The notes below the pieces were generated by a model. It was given only the letters and a program-made list of their open reading frames with translations, had not been told where the DNA came from and did not search any database. This document shows positions 8,884-16,943 of a stretch of DNA of 34,121 nucleotides, piece by piece. How positions within the stretch are numbered: position 1 is the stretch's first letter; each line of letters starts with the position of its first letter. Source of the stretch: an uncultured Eubacteriales bacterium (GTDB lineage Bacteria; Bacillota; Clostridia; Oscillospirales; CAG-272); the NCBI GenBank assembly GCA_934481515.1, contig CAKSPO010000020.1:1-34121 (forward strand), read 5' to 3'. Position numbers and translations under genes: made by a program.

Positions 8884-10176
8884 ATGAAAACGATTCTGAA
8901 AAATGCCGTTTTACTGCCCGAATACGGGTACGGAGACGCTATGGTCACCGTCTGCGTGGACGGGAGCCGCATTGCCTTCGTGGGAGCCGATGCCCCTTCG
9001 GACTTCTGCGCGGAGGAGACCGTGGACTGTCAGGGGAAATTGCTGATCCCGGCATTTTATAATACCCACTGCCATGCGGCAATGACCCTTTTCCGCGGCT
9101 ACGGCGAGGATCTTCCCCTGCAACGGTGGCTCGATGAACGGATTCTGCCGGCAGAGGATCGGCTGAGTGCGCGGAGCGTCCGGATCGGAACCCGGCTGGC
9201 AATCGCGGAAATGCTACGCGGCGGCATCGCCTCTTTTTCCGATATGTATATGTTTGAGGAGAGCGTGGCAGAGGAGGTTCTGGAGACCGGAATCAAGGCA
9301 AACCTTTCCCGGAGCATTGTTTCCTTCGATCCGGATGCCGATCCCGCAACGGATCACCGGCTGGAGGAGGCGCGGAAGCTGTTCCGGAGCTATCATATGG
9401 CGGACGACGGCAGGCTGAGAACGGACGTCTCCCTGCATGCGGAATATACCAATGTCCCGCGGATGTGCGCGGCGGCGGCGGAATTTGCGGTGCAGCACGG
9501 ACTGCGGATGCAGTTGCATCTGTCCGAAACCGAAAAGGAGCACCGTGAGGGAATCGGACGGCGCGGCAAAACCCCGACAGCATTTTTTTCCGATCTTGGC
9601 GTGTTCGACGTCCCGACGACCGCGGCACACTGCGTGTTTGTCAGCAAAGAGGATATGGACATTCTTTCAGAGAAGCACGTTACCGTTTCACACAACCCGG
9701 TCAGCAACCTCAAGCTCGGCAGCGGAGTGATGCCCCTCCGACGCCTTTTGAACGCGGGGGTTCGCGTCGCACTCGGCACCGACGGAGCCGCCTCCAATAA
9801 CCGGCTGGATCTGCTCCGGGAGATGCAGACCGCGGCAATTCTGCATAAAGGCGTTTCCCGAAATCCGGCGGCGGTGACGGCAAAGGAGCTGTTTCCGATC
9901 GCCACACGGAACGGAGCGCTGGCACAGGGAAGAGAGGATTGCGGAAGCATCCGCACAGGCTTCCGGGCGGATCTGGTGCTTCTGGACACGAATGCATTGC
10001 ACAATCTTCCTTGCTATGACCCGTACGCCATGCTTTGCTACAGCACGGATCGCGCCGATGTCCGCATGACGATGGTGGACGGACGCATACTTTACCGGAA
10101 CGGAGCGTATACTTCCATCGATGAGGAACGGCTCCGCTATGAGGCACAGGAGGTGCTTTCTCACTATTTCGACTGA
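8884..10176 (+). CDS. mtaD: Amidohydrolase, MTA/SAH deaminase-like
   Basis: This 430-residue metal-dependent amidohydrolase of the TrzA/AtzA/MtaD group probably deaminates 5'-methylthioadenosine or S-adenosylhomocysteine. The metal motif is NTHCHA (residues 60-65, H62 and H64), followed by MTLFRGYGEDLPLQRWL, a stretch very characteristic of MtaD. Further metal or catalytic residues lie in LHLSETEKE (His-x-Ser-Glu), AAHCVF and LGTDGAASNN. It is cytoplasmic, with no signal peptide. It starts 2 bases after the nucleoside kinase stop, implying translational coupling and a shared nucleoside-salvage theme. Guanine or cytosine deaminase relatives are possible alternatives, but the RGYGEDLPL stretch favours MTA/SAH. 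Confidence 0.87.
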   Translation: MKTILKNAVLLPEYGYGDAMVTVCVDGSRIAFVGADAPSDFCAEETVDCQGKLLIPAFYNTHCHAAMTLFRGYGEDLPLQRWLDERILPAEDRLSARSVRIGTRLAIAEMLRGGIASFSDMYMFEESVAEEVLETGIKANLSRSIVSFDPDADPATDHRLEEARKLFRSYHMADDGRLRTDVSLHAEYTNVPRMCAAAAEFAVQHGLRMQLHLSETEKEHREGIGRRGKTPTAFFSDLGVFDVPTTAAHCVFVSKEDMDILSEKHVTVSHNPVSNLKLGSGVMPLRRLLNAGVRVALGTDGAASNNRLDLLREMQTAAILHKGVSRNPAAVTAKELFPIATRNGALAQGREDCGSIRTGFRADLVLLDTNALHNLPCYDPYAMLCYSTDRADVRMTMVDGRILYRNGAYTSIDEERLRYEAQEVLSHYFD

Positions 10177-10193
10177 GAAAGCGGGGGTGTATC

Positions 10194-11819
10194 ATGGAGC
10201 GTTCGGAAACCCGGAGCCGCAAGGTTTTTCTGTCCGGCGTCTTTTTTCTGACGGTTTCCACCGTATCGGTAAAAATCATCGGTTTTCTGTATAAGATTCC
10301 CATGCTCTCGTATCTCGGATCCGAGGGCATGGGTTATTTTCATTCCGCATATGAGATTTATATGCTGTTCTGCATGATTGCCACCGCCGGACTTCCGGTC
10401 GCACTTTCCGTGCTGGTCTCCGGTGCCGCTGCAAAAGGAGACCGGGACGCTGTCCGAAAGATTTACCGCACGGCACTGTGGACGTTTCTGTTCATCGGCA
10501 CTGTGGGGAGCATCCTTATGTCGGTCTTTGCCAAAAGCCTTTGTCATTGGATCCGGAGTGAGCATGCATACGGGTGTATGATCGCCATTTCTCCCACCGT
10601 GTTTTTTGTCTGCCTTTCCTCCGCCCTGCGTGGCTATTTTCAGGGCTTTCAGAAAATGCTTCCCACGGCACTGTCACAGTTGCTGGAAGCGGCTGGAAAG
10701 CTGATCTTCGGAGTTCTGTTTGCCAAAACAGCCTTGGAGAACGGTGCCGGAACGGAAACGGTTGCGGCGGCGGCAGGGTGGGGGCTCACTCTCGGAAGCG
10801 CCCTTTCTGCCCTTTGGCTTTGTGCGGAAAAACAACGGTTCCGGAAAAAGGAGGAAGACAGTTATCCTTCCGGAAGCGCAGAAATACAGCCGCCGACCGA
10901 TTCCTCCTATCCGGAGCTATGGAGACAGCTGTTTCTTCTGTCTGTCCCGATGACCCTCGGAGCTTCTCTGACCGGATTTACAAAGCTGATCGACATGACC
11001 ATGATTCTGCGACGCTTGCAGGACGCGGGGTATACCGAAGCCCTTGCCAATACCGTCTATGGGAGCTATACCACACTGGCGCTCTCGGTTTACGGACTGC
11101 TTCCGACCCTCGTCAACGCCGTTGCACTTCCGCTGGTACCGATGCTGTCGGCGGCAATCGCGGAGGGAGATACACAAAGACAGACCGAACTGCTTCGTCT
11201 TTCCCTCCGACTGACCACCCTGTTTGCCGTCCCTGCGGCACTCGGAATTGCCGCATTTGCGGAACCGATTCTGACGCTGCTCTTCGGCATCGCGCCGGAT
11301 GCGGTACGGATTGCGTCCCCATTGCTTTCGGCACTCGGCGCATCGGTCTTTTTCTCCTGCATGATTACCTGCACCAATTCCGTACTGCATGCACATCAGA
11401 TTGTCAACCGCCCGATTCTTGCGCTTCTGCTGGGCGCGGCAATCAAAATCCCGGTCGCATATCTGCTCATCGGGAACGGCGGAATCGGAATTATGGGAGC
11501 GCCGCTGAGTTCTCTTGCCTGCAACCTGACAATCGTCCTGCTCAATGTTTCTTTCTGCAAAAAGTTTCTCGGAGAGATTTCCGCAGGGGAGGTGTTTCTG
11601 CGCCCGCTGACGGCATCCGTAGCGGCGGTCGGCATTTCTTACGCATTGTACCGCTTCCTTGCCGCCCGGTACGGGACCGGAGCACTTCTGACCGTGCTGA
11701 TTCTTTTGATGACCGTCTCCTGTTACCTGCTGTGCGCCTTTGCCACCGGAAGTGTCCGGCGGGAGGATCTTTCGGTATTGTCTCCGGGAAAGCGGAAAAA
11801 GAACAATACCGGATCATAA
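10194..11819 (+). CDS. spoVB: SpoVB-like polysaccharide/lipid flippase (MOP superfamily)
   Basis: This 541-residue integral membrane protein has about 14 predicted hydrophobic segments and belongs to the oligosaccharide flippase (COG2244) branch of the MOP exporters. SpoVB acts in spore cortex synthesis, probably flipping peptidoglycan precursors. Family marks include the N-terminal VKIIGFLYKIPMLSYLG and the RGYFQGFQKMLPTALSQLLE stretch typical of SpoVB and its paralogues. The start has a GCGGGGG ribosome binding site 17 bases after the amidohydrolase. Placement directly before hup-rqcP-yabP-yabQ matches the order seen in many spore formers. Clostridia often have several paralogues, so the sporulation role is likely rather than certain. 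Confidence 0.87.
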   Translation: MERSETRSRKVFLSGVFFLTVSTVSVKIIGFLYKIPMLSYLGSEGMGYFHSAYEIYMLFCMIATAGLPVALSVLVSGAAAKGDRDAVRKIYRTALWTFLFIGTVGSILMSVFAKSLCHWIRSEHAYGCMIAISPTVFFVCLSSALRGYFQGFQKMLPTALSQLLEAAGKLIFGVLFAKTALENGAGTETVAAAAGWGLTLGSALSALWLCAEKQRFRKKEEDSYPSGSAEIQPPTDSSYPELWRQLFLLSVPMTLGASLTGFTKLIDMTMILRRLQDAGYTEALANTVYGSYTTLALSVYGLLPTLVNAVALPLVPMLSAAIAEGDTQRQTELLRLSLRLTTLFAVPAALGIAAFAEPILTLLFGIAPDAVRIASPLLSALGASVFFSCMITCTNSVLHAHQIVNRPILALLLGAAIKIPVAYLLIGNGGIGIMGAPLSSLACNLTIVLLNVSFCKKFLGEISAGEVFLRPLTASVAAVGISYALYRFLAARYGTGALLTVLILLMTVSCYLLCAFATGSVRREDLSVLSPGKRKKNNTGS

Positions 11820-11858
11820 CTGCATGGTAAGAAAGTCCTGCCGCCATCCAAAAAAGTC

Positions 11859-11887
11859 TTGCAAAGCCGGAAAAAATGTGCTACAAT
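11859..11887 (+). promoter_or_regulatory. Sigma-A promoter of hup operon
   Basis: TTGCAA (11859-11864) and TACAAT (11882-11887) are separated by 17 bases, with a TG one base before the -10 (extended -10). The promoter sits in the 131-base gap after the SpoVB-like gene and would drive hup and rqcP. Confidence 0.8.
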
Positions 11888-11950
11888 AGAAGCAACCAAC
11901 CGGCGAGAAAAAGACACGGAACGGAACTGCGGAAAAATGAGGATCAGACC

Positions 11951-12229
11951 ATGAACAAATCACAATGGGTGGAACAGGCGGCAAAAAAATACGGCTTTTC
12001 CGTCAAGGAAATGAAGCTGGCATACCGTGCACTGGCAGAGGTCATGGAAAAAACACTGCTTTCCGGCGAGGAAGTGCAGATTTCCGGCTTCGGCACCTTT
12101 GAGGTACGGACGCTTCCGGCGTATACCGCAAGAAATCCGAAAACCAATGAAACGGTAGAGGTCACCCCGTCCCGCCGCATCTCCTTTCTTCCCGGCAAAA
12201 CATTCAAAGGAAAATTAAATGAGACTTGA
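11951..12229 (+). CDS. hup: HU-family DNA-binding protein
   Basis: This 92-residue nucleoid protein bends and compacts DNA as a dimer. The HU core GFGTFEVR is followed by the beta-arm region ARNPKTNETVEV, and the C-terminus ends in SFLPGKTFKGKLN, all as in HU. ATG 11951 starts the conserved MNKSQWVE; a longer upstream frame is not supported because the promoter lies within it. The stop overlaps the start of rqcP by 11 bases, so the two are co-translated. Firmicute spo/yab loci commonly have hup in this position. It is probably expressed constitutively from the promoter just upstream. Confidence 0.95.
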   Translation: MNKSQWVEQAAKKYGFSVKEMKLAYRALAEVMEKTLLSGEEVQISGFGTFEVRTLPAYTARNPKTNETVEVTPSRRISFLPGKTFKGKLNET

Positions 12230-12482
12230 TAAATACCTGAAGGTTTCCCGCATCATCAAGCGGCGAACCGTTGCAAACGATGCCTGTGATGCCGAGCACG
12301 TCACCGTAAACGGAAAGAGGGCGAAGGCGTCCTATGACGTCAAGGAGGGCGATGTTCTGGAAATCACCTTCGGTCAGCGTGCACTCAAGGTTCGGGTGCT
12401 GGACGTGAAGAATTTTACCTTCAAGGCGGACGCATCAACGCTGTATGAGGTTCTGACCGACGAATCAGGCGCAAACGGCTGA
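12219..12482 (+). CDS. rqcP: S4-domain ribosome quality-control protein RqcP (YabO)
   Basis: This 87-residue protein is almost entirely an S4 RNA-binding domain (MRLDKYLKVSRIIKRRT at the N-terminus, then VTVNGKRAKASYDVKEGD). RqcP (Hsp15/YabO) helps RqcH add alanine tails to nascent chains on stalled 50S subunits. Length and the RLDKYLKVSRIIKRR opening match Firmicute RqcP closely. AAGG at 12207-12210, inside hup, serves as the ribosome binding site. Its position between hup and yabP is the standard order. Proximity to smpB a little downstream puts two ribosome-rescue functions in one cluster. Confidence 0.95.
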   Translation: MRLDKYLKVSRIIKRRTVANDACDAEHVTVNGKRAKASYDVKEGDVLEITFGQRALKVRVLDVKNFTFKADASTLYEVLTDESGANG

Positions 12483-12485
12483 AAT

Positions 12486-12514
12486 TCATATTTCCCCAGC
12501 TTTCTGCATAAAGT
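12486..12514 (+). promoter_or_regulatory. Predicted sigma-E promoter of yabP-yabQ
   Basis: TCATATT (12486-12492) fits the Bacillus sigma-E -35 consensus KMATATT fully. After a 14-base spacer, CATAAAGT (12507-12514) matches the -10 consensus CATACANT except for one base. It starts 4 bases after the rqcP stop and 33 bases before the yabP ATG. YabP and YabQ are sigma-E-controlled sporulation proteins in Bacillus, so position and sequence agree. Confidence 0.8.
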
Positions 12515-12546
12515 ATAGCAGAATGCATCAGAGGGGGAGATGAAAA

Positions 12547-12843
12547 ATGAATGCAGAGACGGCAAAAGGAAACCGGAGCACCCATCGGATTTCCATGCAG
12601 GGCAGAGAAGCATTGGAGGTGCACGGCGTAACCGACGTCATCAGCTTTGACGAGCAGAGCGTGGTACTCAGTACCTTGTGCGGGAATATGGAAGTGGACG
12701 GCGCGTCTCTCCACATCCATGTGCTCAGCATGGAGGAGGGCATTGTCACCATGGACGGGAAGGTCAATTCCATCAGCTACTACGACGCGGACGAAACCGA
12801 AAAGTCCCCGCGCGGCGGATTCTTCGGAAAGCTGTTCCGCTGA
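12547..12843 (+). CDS. yabP: Sporulation protein YabP
   Basis: This 98-residue protein is of the YabP/YqfC family, a small soluble beta-rich protein needed for spore formation, probably at the forespore membrane or coat. The sequence HRISMQGREALEVHGVTDVISFDEQSVVL is the family's N-terminal half, and GNMEVDGASLHIHVLSMEEGIVTMDG its second repeat-like half. ATG 12547 follows a GAGGGGGAG ribosome binding site (12531-12539). A near-consensus sigma-E promoter lies directly upstream. YabQ begins 5 bases after the stop. In Bacillus, YabP and YabQ work together and are made in the mother cell. Confidence 0.92.
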   Translation: MNAETAKGNRSTHRISMQGREALEVHGVTDVISFDEQSVVLSTLCGNMEVDGASLHIHVLSMEEGIVTMDGKVNSISYYDADETEKSPRGGFFGKLFR

Positions 12844-12848
12844 CCGGA

Positions 12849-13622
12849 ATGGAACTGTCTCAGGCGGCACTGGCGTGCCTGTATTGGTATGCGTTCCTGT
12901 TCGGAGCGGGAGCGGGGCTTCTTTATGACCTTCTCGGCGCGTCGCGCGTCTTTTTCGGATTCCGCAGCGCTTCCGGCGTCACCGAACGCCTGCAAAATGT
13001 AAAATGGCGCTTTCTTTCGCCGCACCGGATTCCAAAGGGGCGGGGATGGGGCAAGGCGGCACTGTTGTTTGTCCAGGATTTCCTCTTTTGCCTGTTTGCG
13101 GCAGGCGGAATGATTCTGCTTCTGTATGAGCAGAATCACGGAAAGCTCCGGATTCTGGTACTGCTTTCTGCGGCGGCAGGCTTTGCGGCGTTCCGGATGA
13201 CCGTCGGGAGGCTGTTGTCCTTCGTGCTGGAGGCGGCAATCTTCTTTGTCATTCTTACCGTGCGCTACGCGGTATTTTTTGTGACCCGACCGTTTTTGTG
13301 GATCGGAAAATCCATCGCGTCGGCAGTCAAAGCCCTTTGCCGGAGAAAGGCACTCCGGCGGCAAAGGAAACAGAGAAAACAGCTGACGGAGCGGCTCTTT
13401 TCCGGCGAACAGGAGATTGGATGCCTGCTTGCGGCAATGGAACGTTTCCCGGAATGGAGCGCATCTGCGGATGCTTTGCGAAAAGAACCGAAACAAAGGG
13501 AAGTACATCATGAAAAAAACGGAAAAGAAACAGTTCAGTATGGGACTTACGTTCCGGATTCTCATCGGCGTGGTCGTTCTCATCGCGGTGGGCGTTTTTC
13601 TGCGGGGTATCATGCGCTATAA
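12849..13622 (+). CDS. yabQ: Sporulation membrane protein YabQ, long C-terminal tail
   Basis: This 257-residue membrane protein has about four hydrophobic segments, with the YabQ opening pattern of an aromatic helix followed by GAGAGLLYDLLGASRVFF (about residues 18-35). It is required for cortex formation in Bacillus and acts with YabP. A basic stretch (RRKALRRQRKQRKQ) follows the membrane part. The frame stays open until 13622 and overlaps the next gene by 113 bases, giving an Arg/His-rich tail of about 38 residues. B. subtilis YabQ is shorter (about 210 residues), so the tail may be real but non-essential, or a frameshift may hide an earlier stop. The ribosome binding site is weak, suggesting coupling to yabP. 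Confidence 0.85.
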   Translation: MELSQAALACLYWYAFLFGAGAGLLYDLLGASRVFFGFRSASGVTERLQNVKWRFLSPHRIPKGRGWGKAALLFVQDFLFCLFAAGGMILLLYEQNHGKLRILVLLSAAAGFAAFRMTVGRLLSFVLEAAIFFVILTVRYAVFFVTRPFLWIGKSIASAVKALCRRKALRRQRKQRKQLTERLFSGEQEIGCLLAAMERFPEWSASADALRKEPKQREVHHEKNGKETVQYGTYVPDSHRRGRSHRGGRFSAGYHAL

Positions 13623-13935
13623 CCAGCTGAAAAAAGAAGCGGAATATCTGGAACAGAATCTTTCGGAATTTTATGAAATCCGGGCGGAGCTGATTGATCT
13701 TCTCGGATCCGGTGAAGAATTAAAAAAACTGCTTGCCGACTACGAGGAATGCCGGGAGGTACTGAATTCGGGGACGGCGACCGGAGAGGCGCTTCATGAG
13801 TATCAGTCCAAAATGGAAGAAATCCGCGCATGGCTGAACGATCCGAAAAATAAGGACTACATTTCCGGCATCGCCAAGGATCAGCTGGGACTGTACTACG
13901 CGGACGAAGAAATTTTTTATAACAATATGCAATGA
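13510..13935 (+). CDS. divIC: Septum formation initiator, FtsB/DivIC-like
   Basis: This 141-residue bitopic protein has a short basic N-terminus, one membrane helix (about residues 14-33) and an acidic, coiled-coil-like extracytoplasmic part starting at YNQLKKEAEYLEQNL. The end, YISGIAKDQLGLYYADEEIFY, matches the conserved C-terminal FtsB/DivIC motif (YIE-x-x-AR-x-x-LG-x-x-xxGE). These proteins bind FtsL and activate septal peptidoglycan synthesis. The coil between helix and C-terminal motif is longer than usual; many homologues are about 100-125 residues. ATG 13510 has AAAGGGAAG upstream (13496-13504) and lies within the yabQ frame. The order yabP-yabQ-divIC is conserved in Firmicutes. Confidence 0.88.
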   Translation: MKKTEKKQFSMGLTFRILIGVVVLIAVGVFLRGIMRYNQLKKEAEYLEQNLSEFYEIRAELIDLLGSGEELKKLLADYEECREVLNSGTATGEALHEYQSKMEEIRAWLNDPKNKDYISGIAKDQLGLYYADEEIFYNNMQ

Positions 13936-13945
13936 CGGAGAAACT

Positions 13946-14422
13946 ATGGCGGAGAAGAAAAAAGAAGCGCACCAGCTGATTGCGCAGAACAAAAAAGCAT
14001 GGCACGATTACTTTATAGAAGAAAAATATGAGGCGGGAATTGCCCTTGCCGGAACCGAGGTCAAAAGCATCCGGAACGGAAACGTCAACCTCAAGGATTC
14101 TTACTGCTCCTTCGACGGCGGAGAGGTGTTTGTCCTCGGAATGCATATCAGTCCTTACGAACAGGGAAACATTTTCAACACCGACCCGTTGCGCAAGAAA
14201 AAATTGCTTCTGCACCGCAGAGAAATTCTGAAGCTGCAAGGGCAGGTTCAGCAAAAAGGGCTGACCGTCGTTCCGCTGTCCCTGTATTTTTCCGGGAGCC
14301 ACGTCAAGGTGGAGATTGGCGTCTGCCGGGGAAAGAAACTGTACGATAAGCGGGATACCGATGCCCGCCGACAGGCAGACCGGGACATGGAACGGCAGAA
14401 GAAAAACGGTTCCTCAGAGTAA
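13946..14422 (+). CDS. smpB: SsrA-binding protein SmpB
   Basis: This 158-residue tmRNA partner delivers SsrA to stalled ribosomes for trans-translation. The sequence holds the family marks NKKAWHDYFIEEKYEAGIALAGTEVKSIR, GNVNLKDSY, and the basic C-terminal tail KKLYDKRDTDARRQADRDM, which becomes helical in the empty mRNA channel. Length matches the family (about 150-160). It lies 10 bases after the divIC-like stop, so it is probably in the same transcript. No ssrA gene was recognised nearby. With rqcP upstream, this cluster carries components of two ribosome-rescue routes. Confidence 0.96.
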   Translation: MAEKKKEAHQLIAQNKKAWHDYFIEEKYEAGIALAGTEVKSIRNGNVNLKDSYCSFDGGEVFVLGMHISPYEQGNIFNTDPLRKKKLLLHRREILKLQGQVQQKGLTVVPLSLYFSGSHVKVEIGVCRGKKLYDKRDTDARRQADRDMERQKKNGSSE

Positions 14423-14439
14423 AAAGCAGGAGAAGAACA

Positions 14440-15516
14440 ATGAACGCTTTATCTTTTCCGTCCGCGACGCTCCGGGCAACCAGGCGGTACTCCGAAGCAT
14501 TTTCTCTTCCGGATTATCCGCGGCGAACGGACGGCACCTTTGATCGGGAAGCCGCACTCCGTCTGTTGCTTGACGGGGAATACGGGAATGTCCGCACCGA
14601 CGGAATCCGGATTACATCCTCCGTAACGGGAGAAGAAGAAAAACGGTTTTCCGGAAAATGCAGAGAGATTACGGTTGAGTTTACTCTGTGCAGGAGCGGA
14701 GATTGCGCGTCCTTTCCGATGAAGATTTTTGTTCCGTACCGTACAAAGCATCCGAATACCGTACTGCAACTGAATTTTGAAGAACGGCTTCCCAACCAAT
14801 ATTGCCCGGTTGAGGAACTGATGGATGAAGGGATCGTGCTGGCACATCTTTGCTATCGGCAAATCAGCAGTGACGACGGGGATTTTTCCGACGGTATTGC
14901 CGGGCTGATCTGCAATCGGTCGGAACCGAACGGAGCCGGAAAGATCGCGGTCTGGAGCTATGCCGCAAGTACAGCGGCAAGCTATCTGCTGGAGAACGGA
15001 TATGCAACGGAGTCAAGCCTTTTTATTGCGGGGCACTCCCGGCTCGGGAAGACCGCACTCCTCACAGCGGCACGGGATTCCCGCTTTTCCGGCGTTCTGT
15101 CCAACTGCTCCGGTTGTTGCGGAGCCGCCATCGCACGGGAGAAGAACGGAGAAACCATTGAAAAAATCTGCCATGTTTTTCCGTATTGGTTTTCGCCAGC
15201 CTTCCCCGAATATGCCGGAAAAGAAAACGAAATGCCTTTCGACCAGCATTTTTTACTCGCCCTGATCGCACCGCGAAAGCTTTGCATCGTAACTGCGGAA
15301 GAAGATACATGGGCGGATACTGATGCACAGTTTCTTGCTGCAGAAGCGGCAGATCTTATTTATCGGGAAGCGGGCTTTCCGGGACTGAATCTCGGAGGAG
15401 CGTTTTTGCCGGATGGCGCTTCCGTTTCTTCCGGAACCATTGCATTTGCCAAACGTGCAGGAACGCACTTTTTCAGTCGTGATGACTGGCACTTTTTTCT
15501 GAGCTTCATCCGATAA
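14440..15516 (+). CDS. CE15-like alpha/beta-hydrolase, possible glucuronoyl esterase
   Basis: This 358-residue alpha/beta-hydrolase resembles carbohydrate esterase family 15 (glucuronoyl esterases, which cut ester links between glucuronoxylan and lignin). The nucleophile elbow is GHSRLGKTA (Ser200), the CE15 form GHSRxGK. Next comes SGCCGAAIAREKNGETI, matching the oxyanion/acid region, and then EEDTWADTDAQF. The catalytic His is probably H343 in GTHFFSRDDW. No signal peptide is seen, so the enzyme looks cytoplasmic and would act on imported oligosaccharides or another ester. It follows smpB by 17 bases with an AGGAGAAG ribosome binding site. Acetyl-esterase activity is an alternative. The fold is quite sure; the substrate is not. 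Confidence 0.75.
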   Translation: MNALSFPSATLRATRRYSEAFSLPDYPRRTDGTFDREAALRLLLDGEYGNVRTDGIRITSSVTGEEEKRFSGKCREITVEFTLCRSGDCASFPMKIFVPYRTKHPNTVLQLNFEERLPNQYCPVEELMDEGIVLAHLCYRQISSDDGDFSDGIAGLICNRSEPNGAGKIAVWSYAASTAASYLLENGYATESSLFIAGHSRLGKTALLTAARDSRFSGVLSNCSGCCGAAIAREKNGETIEKICHVFPYWFSPAFPEYAGKENEMPFDQHFLLALIAPRKLCIVTAEEDTWADTDAQFLAAEAADLIYREAGFPGLNLGGAFLPDGASVSSGTIAFAKRAGTHFFSRDDWHFFLSFIR

Positions 15517-15540
15517 AATATTCCGGAACCCCGGAAAAGC

Positions 15541-15576
15541 AAAAAAGATCGCCCCAAAACGGGCGATCCTTTTTTT
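15541..15576. terminator. Bidirectional intrinsic terminator
   Basis: A perfect 8-bp stem, GATCGCCC (15547-15554) with GGGCGATC (15561-15568), has a 6-base loop. It is flanked by an A-run on the left and a T-run on the right. It can end both the smpB-esterase transcript (+) and the convergent GH4 gene (-). Confidence 0.92.
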
Positions 15577-15599
15577 GCGGAAAGCAGAAGCGCGGAACC

Positions 15600-16919
15600 T
15601 CAGAAGATCGGATATCCTGCGTTCGTGTGCGCTTCGATCAGATCGTTGCAAAGTGCTACGATTTCGTCCGTAGACAGCTGAGCGCCCGTGTGCGGCTCCA
15701 TCATTGCCGCCTGATAAAGCGTTTCACGGCTTCCCGTGCGCGCGGCTTCAATGGTCAGCATCTGCGGATAGATGTTGGAAGAGTTCATCGCCGCAAGCTG
15801 AAGCGGCAGATCGCCGACATAGGTGGGAGTAATGCCGTTGTTGTCTACCAGACACGGAACCTCCACACACGCTTCCGCGGGAAGGTTGGAGATGCAGCCG
15901 TGGTTGATGACGTTTCCGCCGATTTTGTAGGGAACATTCGTCACCATCGCTTCCATAATCATCGAAGCATACTCACGGGAACGGGTGTGGGTGATCTTAC
16001 CGCCCGCCATCAGCTCTTCCTTCTGCTTCTTCCATCCGGCAATCTGGTTGATACAGCGGCGCGGATATTCGTCCAGCGGAATGTTGAACTTTTCGATCAG
16101 ATCATCGCGGCCTGCTTTGATGTAGAAGGGATTGTATTCGGCATTGTGCTCACTGCTCTCGGTGCAGTAATAACCAAGCTTTTCAATGTAGTCAAAACGA
16201 ACCATGTCGTTGTGCTTTTCATTCGCATTCTTTTCCTTGGCACGGTGGCGGATCTCGGGATAGAGGTCATTGCCGTCCTTGTCGTAGATTTCGAGGAGCC
16301 ATGCCATATGGTTGATGCCGGCAATTTTGGTGCGGCAGCCCTCCAGCTTGTCGTGCATGCCGACCCCGTCCAGAATGGCGGAAGGGCAGACCTGAACGCT
16401 GTGGCAAAGTCCTACGGTCTTGACGCCGGTGTAGCGTTGCATATATCCGGAGAGCATCGCCATCGGATTGGTGTAATTGAGGAACCATGCATCGGGGCAC
16501 ACTTCTTCAATGTCTGCGGCAAAGCCCTTCATCACGTGGATGGTACGCATGGCGCGGAAAATACCGCCGATGCCGAGTGTGTCGCCGATGGTCTGACGCA
16601 GACCGTATTTTTTCGGAACCTCAAAATCAATGATGGTGCAGGGGTCGTAAAGACCGACCTGAATGGCGTTCACCACAAAATCCGCACGGCGGAGCGCATC
16701 CTTGCGCTGCTCTACGCCAAGGAACTTTTTCACGGTTGCACGGCCTTCATTTGTATTCTGATTCAGCGCCTGAATCATCAGATAGGACTCGTCCAATCGC
16801 TCCTTGTCAATGTCGTAAAGTGCGATTTCCACATCGTGAAATTCCGGGCAGAGCATCGTGTCGCCAAGAACGTTCTTTGCAAAAACCGTGCTTCCGGCAC
16901 CCATAAATGTGACCTTCAT
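15600..16919 (-). CDS. melA: Glycoside hydrolase family 4 alpha-galactosidase
   Basis: This 439-residue NAD- and Mn-dependent glycosidase is of family GH4, which cleaves by transient oxidation at C3 of the sugar. The N-terminal Rossmann motif is GAGSTVFAKN. The metal site is the Cys-His pair in GLCHSVQ, and the CHS form points to alpha-galactosidase/alpha-glucosidase members rather than the CN form of phospho-beta-glucosidases. FLNYTNPMA and AGINHMAWLL are further family marks. Length matches MelA (about 440-450). The start at 16919 has AAAGGAGAT upstream. It is cytoplasmic, so it probably acts on imported melibiose or raffinose-type sugars. The divergent AraC gene is the likely regulator. 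Galacturonidase is an alternative within GH4. Confidence 0.9.
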   Translation of the reverse strand: MKVTFMGAGSTVFAKNVLGDTMLCPEFHDVEIALYDIDKERLDESYLMIQALNQNTNEGRATVKKFLGVEQRKDALRRADFVVNAIQVGLYDPCTIIDFEVPKKYGLRQTIGDTLGIGGIFRAMRTIHVMKGFAADIEEVCPDAWFLNYTNPMAMLSGYMQRYTGVKTVGLCHSVQVCPSAILDGVGMHDKLEGCRTKIAGINHMAWLLEIYDKDGNDLYPEIRHRAKEKNANEKHNDMVRFDYIEKLGYYCTESSEHNAEYNPFYIKAGRDDLIEKFNIPLDEYPRRCINQIAGWKKQKEELMAGGKITHTRSREYASMIMEAMVTNVPYKIGGNVINHGCISNLPAEACVEVPCLVDNNGITPTYVGDLPLQLAAMNSSNIYPQMLTIEAARTGSRETLYQAAMMEPHTGAQLSTDEIVALCNDLIEAHTNAGYPIF

Positions 16920-16943
16920 ATCCGTAAATCTCCTTTGATTGAT

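Noticed and set aside
13936..15600. ssrA (tmRNA) next to smpB
   Set aside because: No tRNA-Ala-like ends or proteolysis tag sequence was recognised and the genes on both sides are closely packed.
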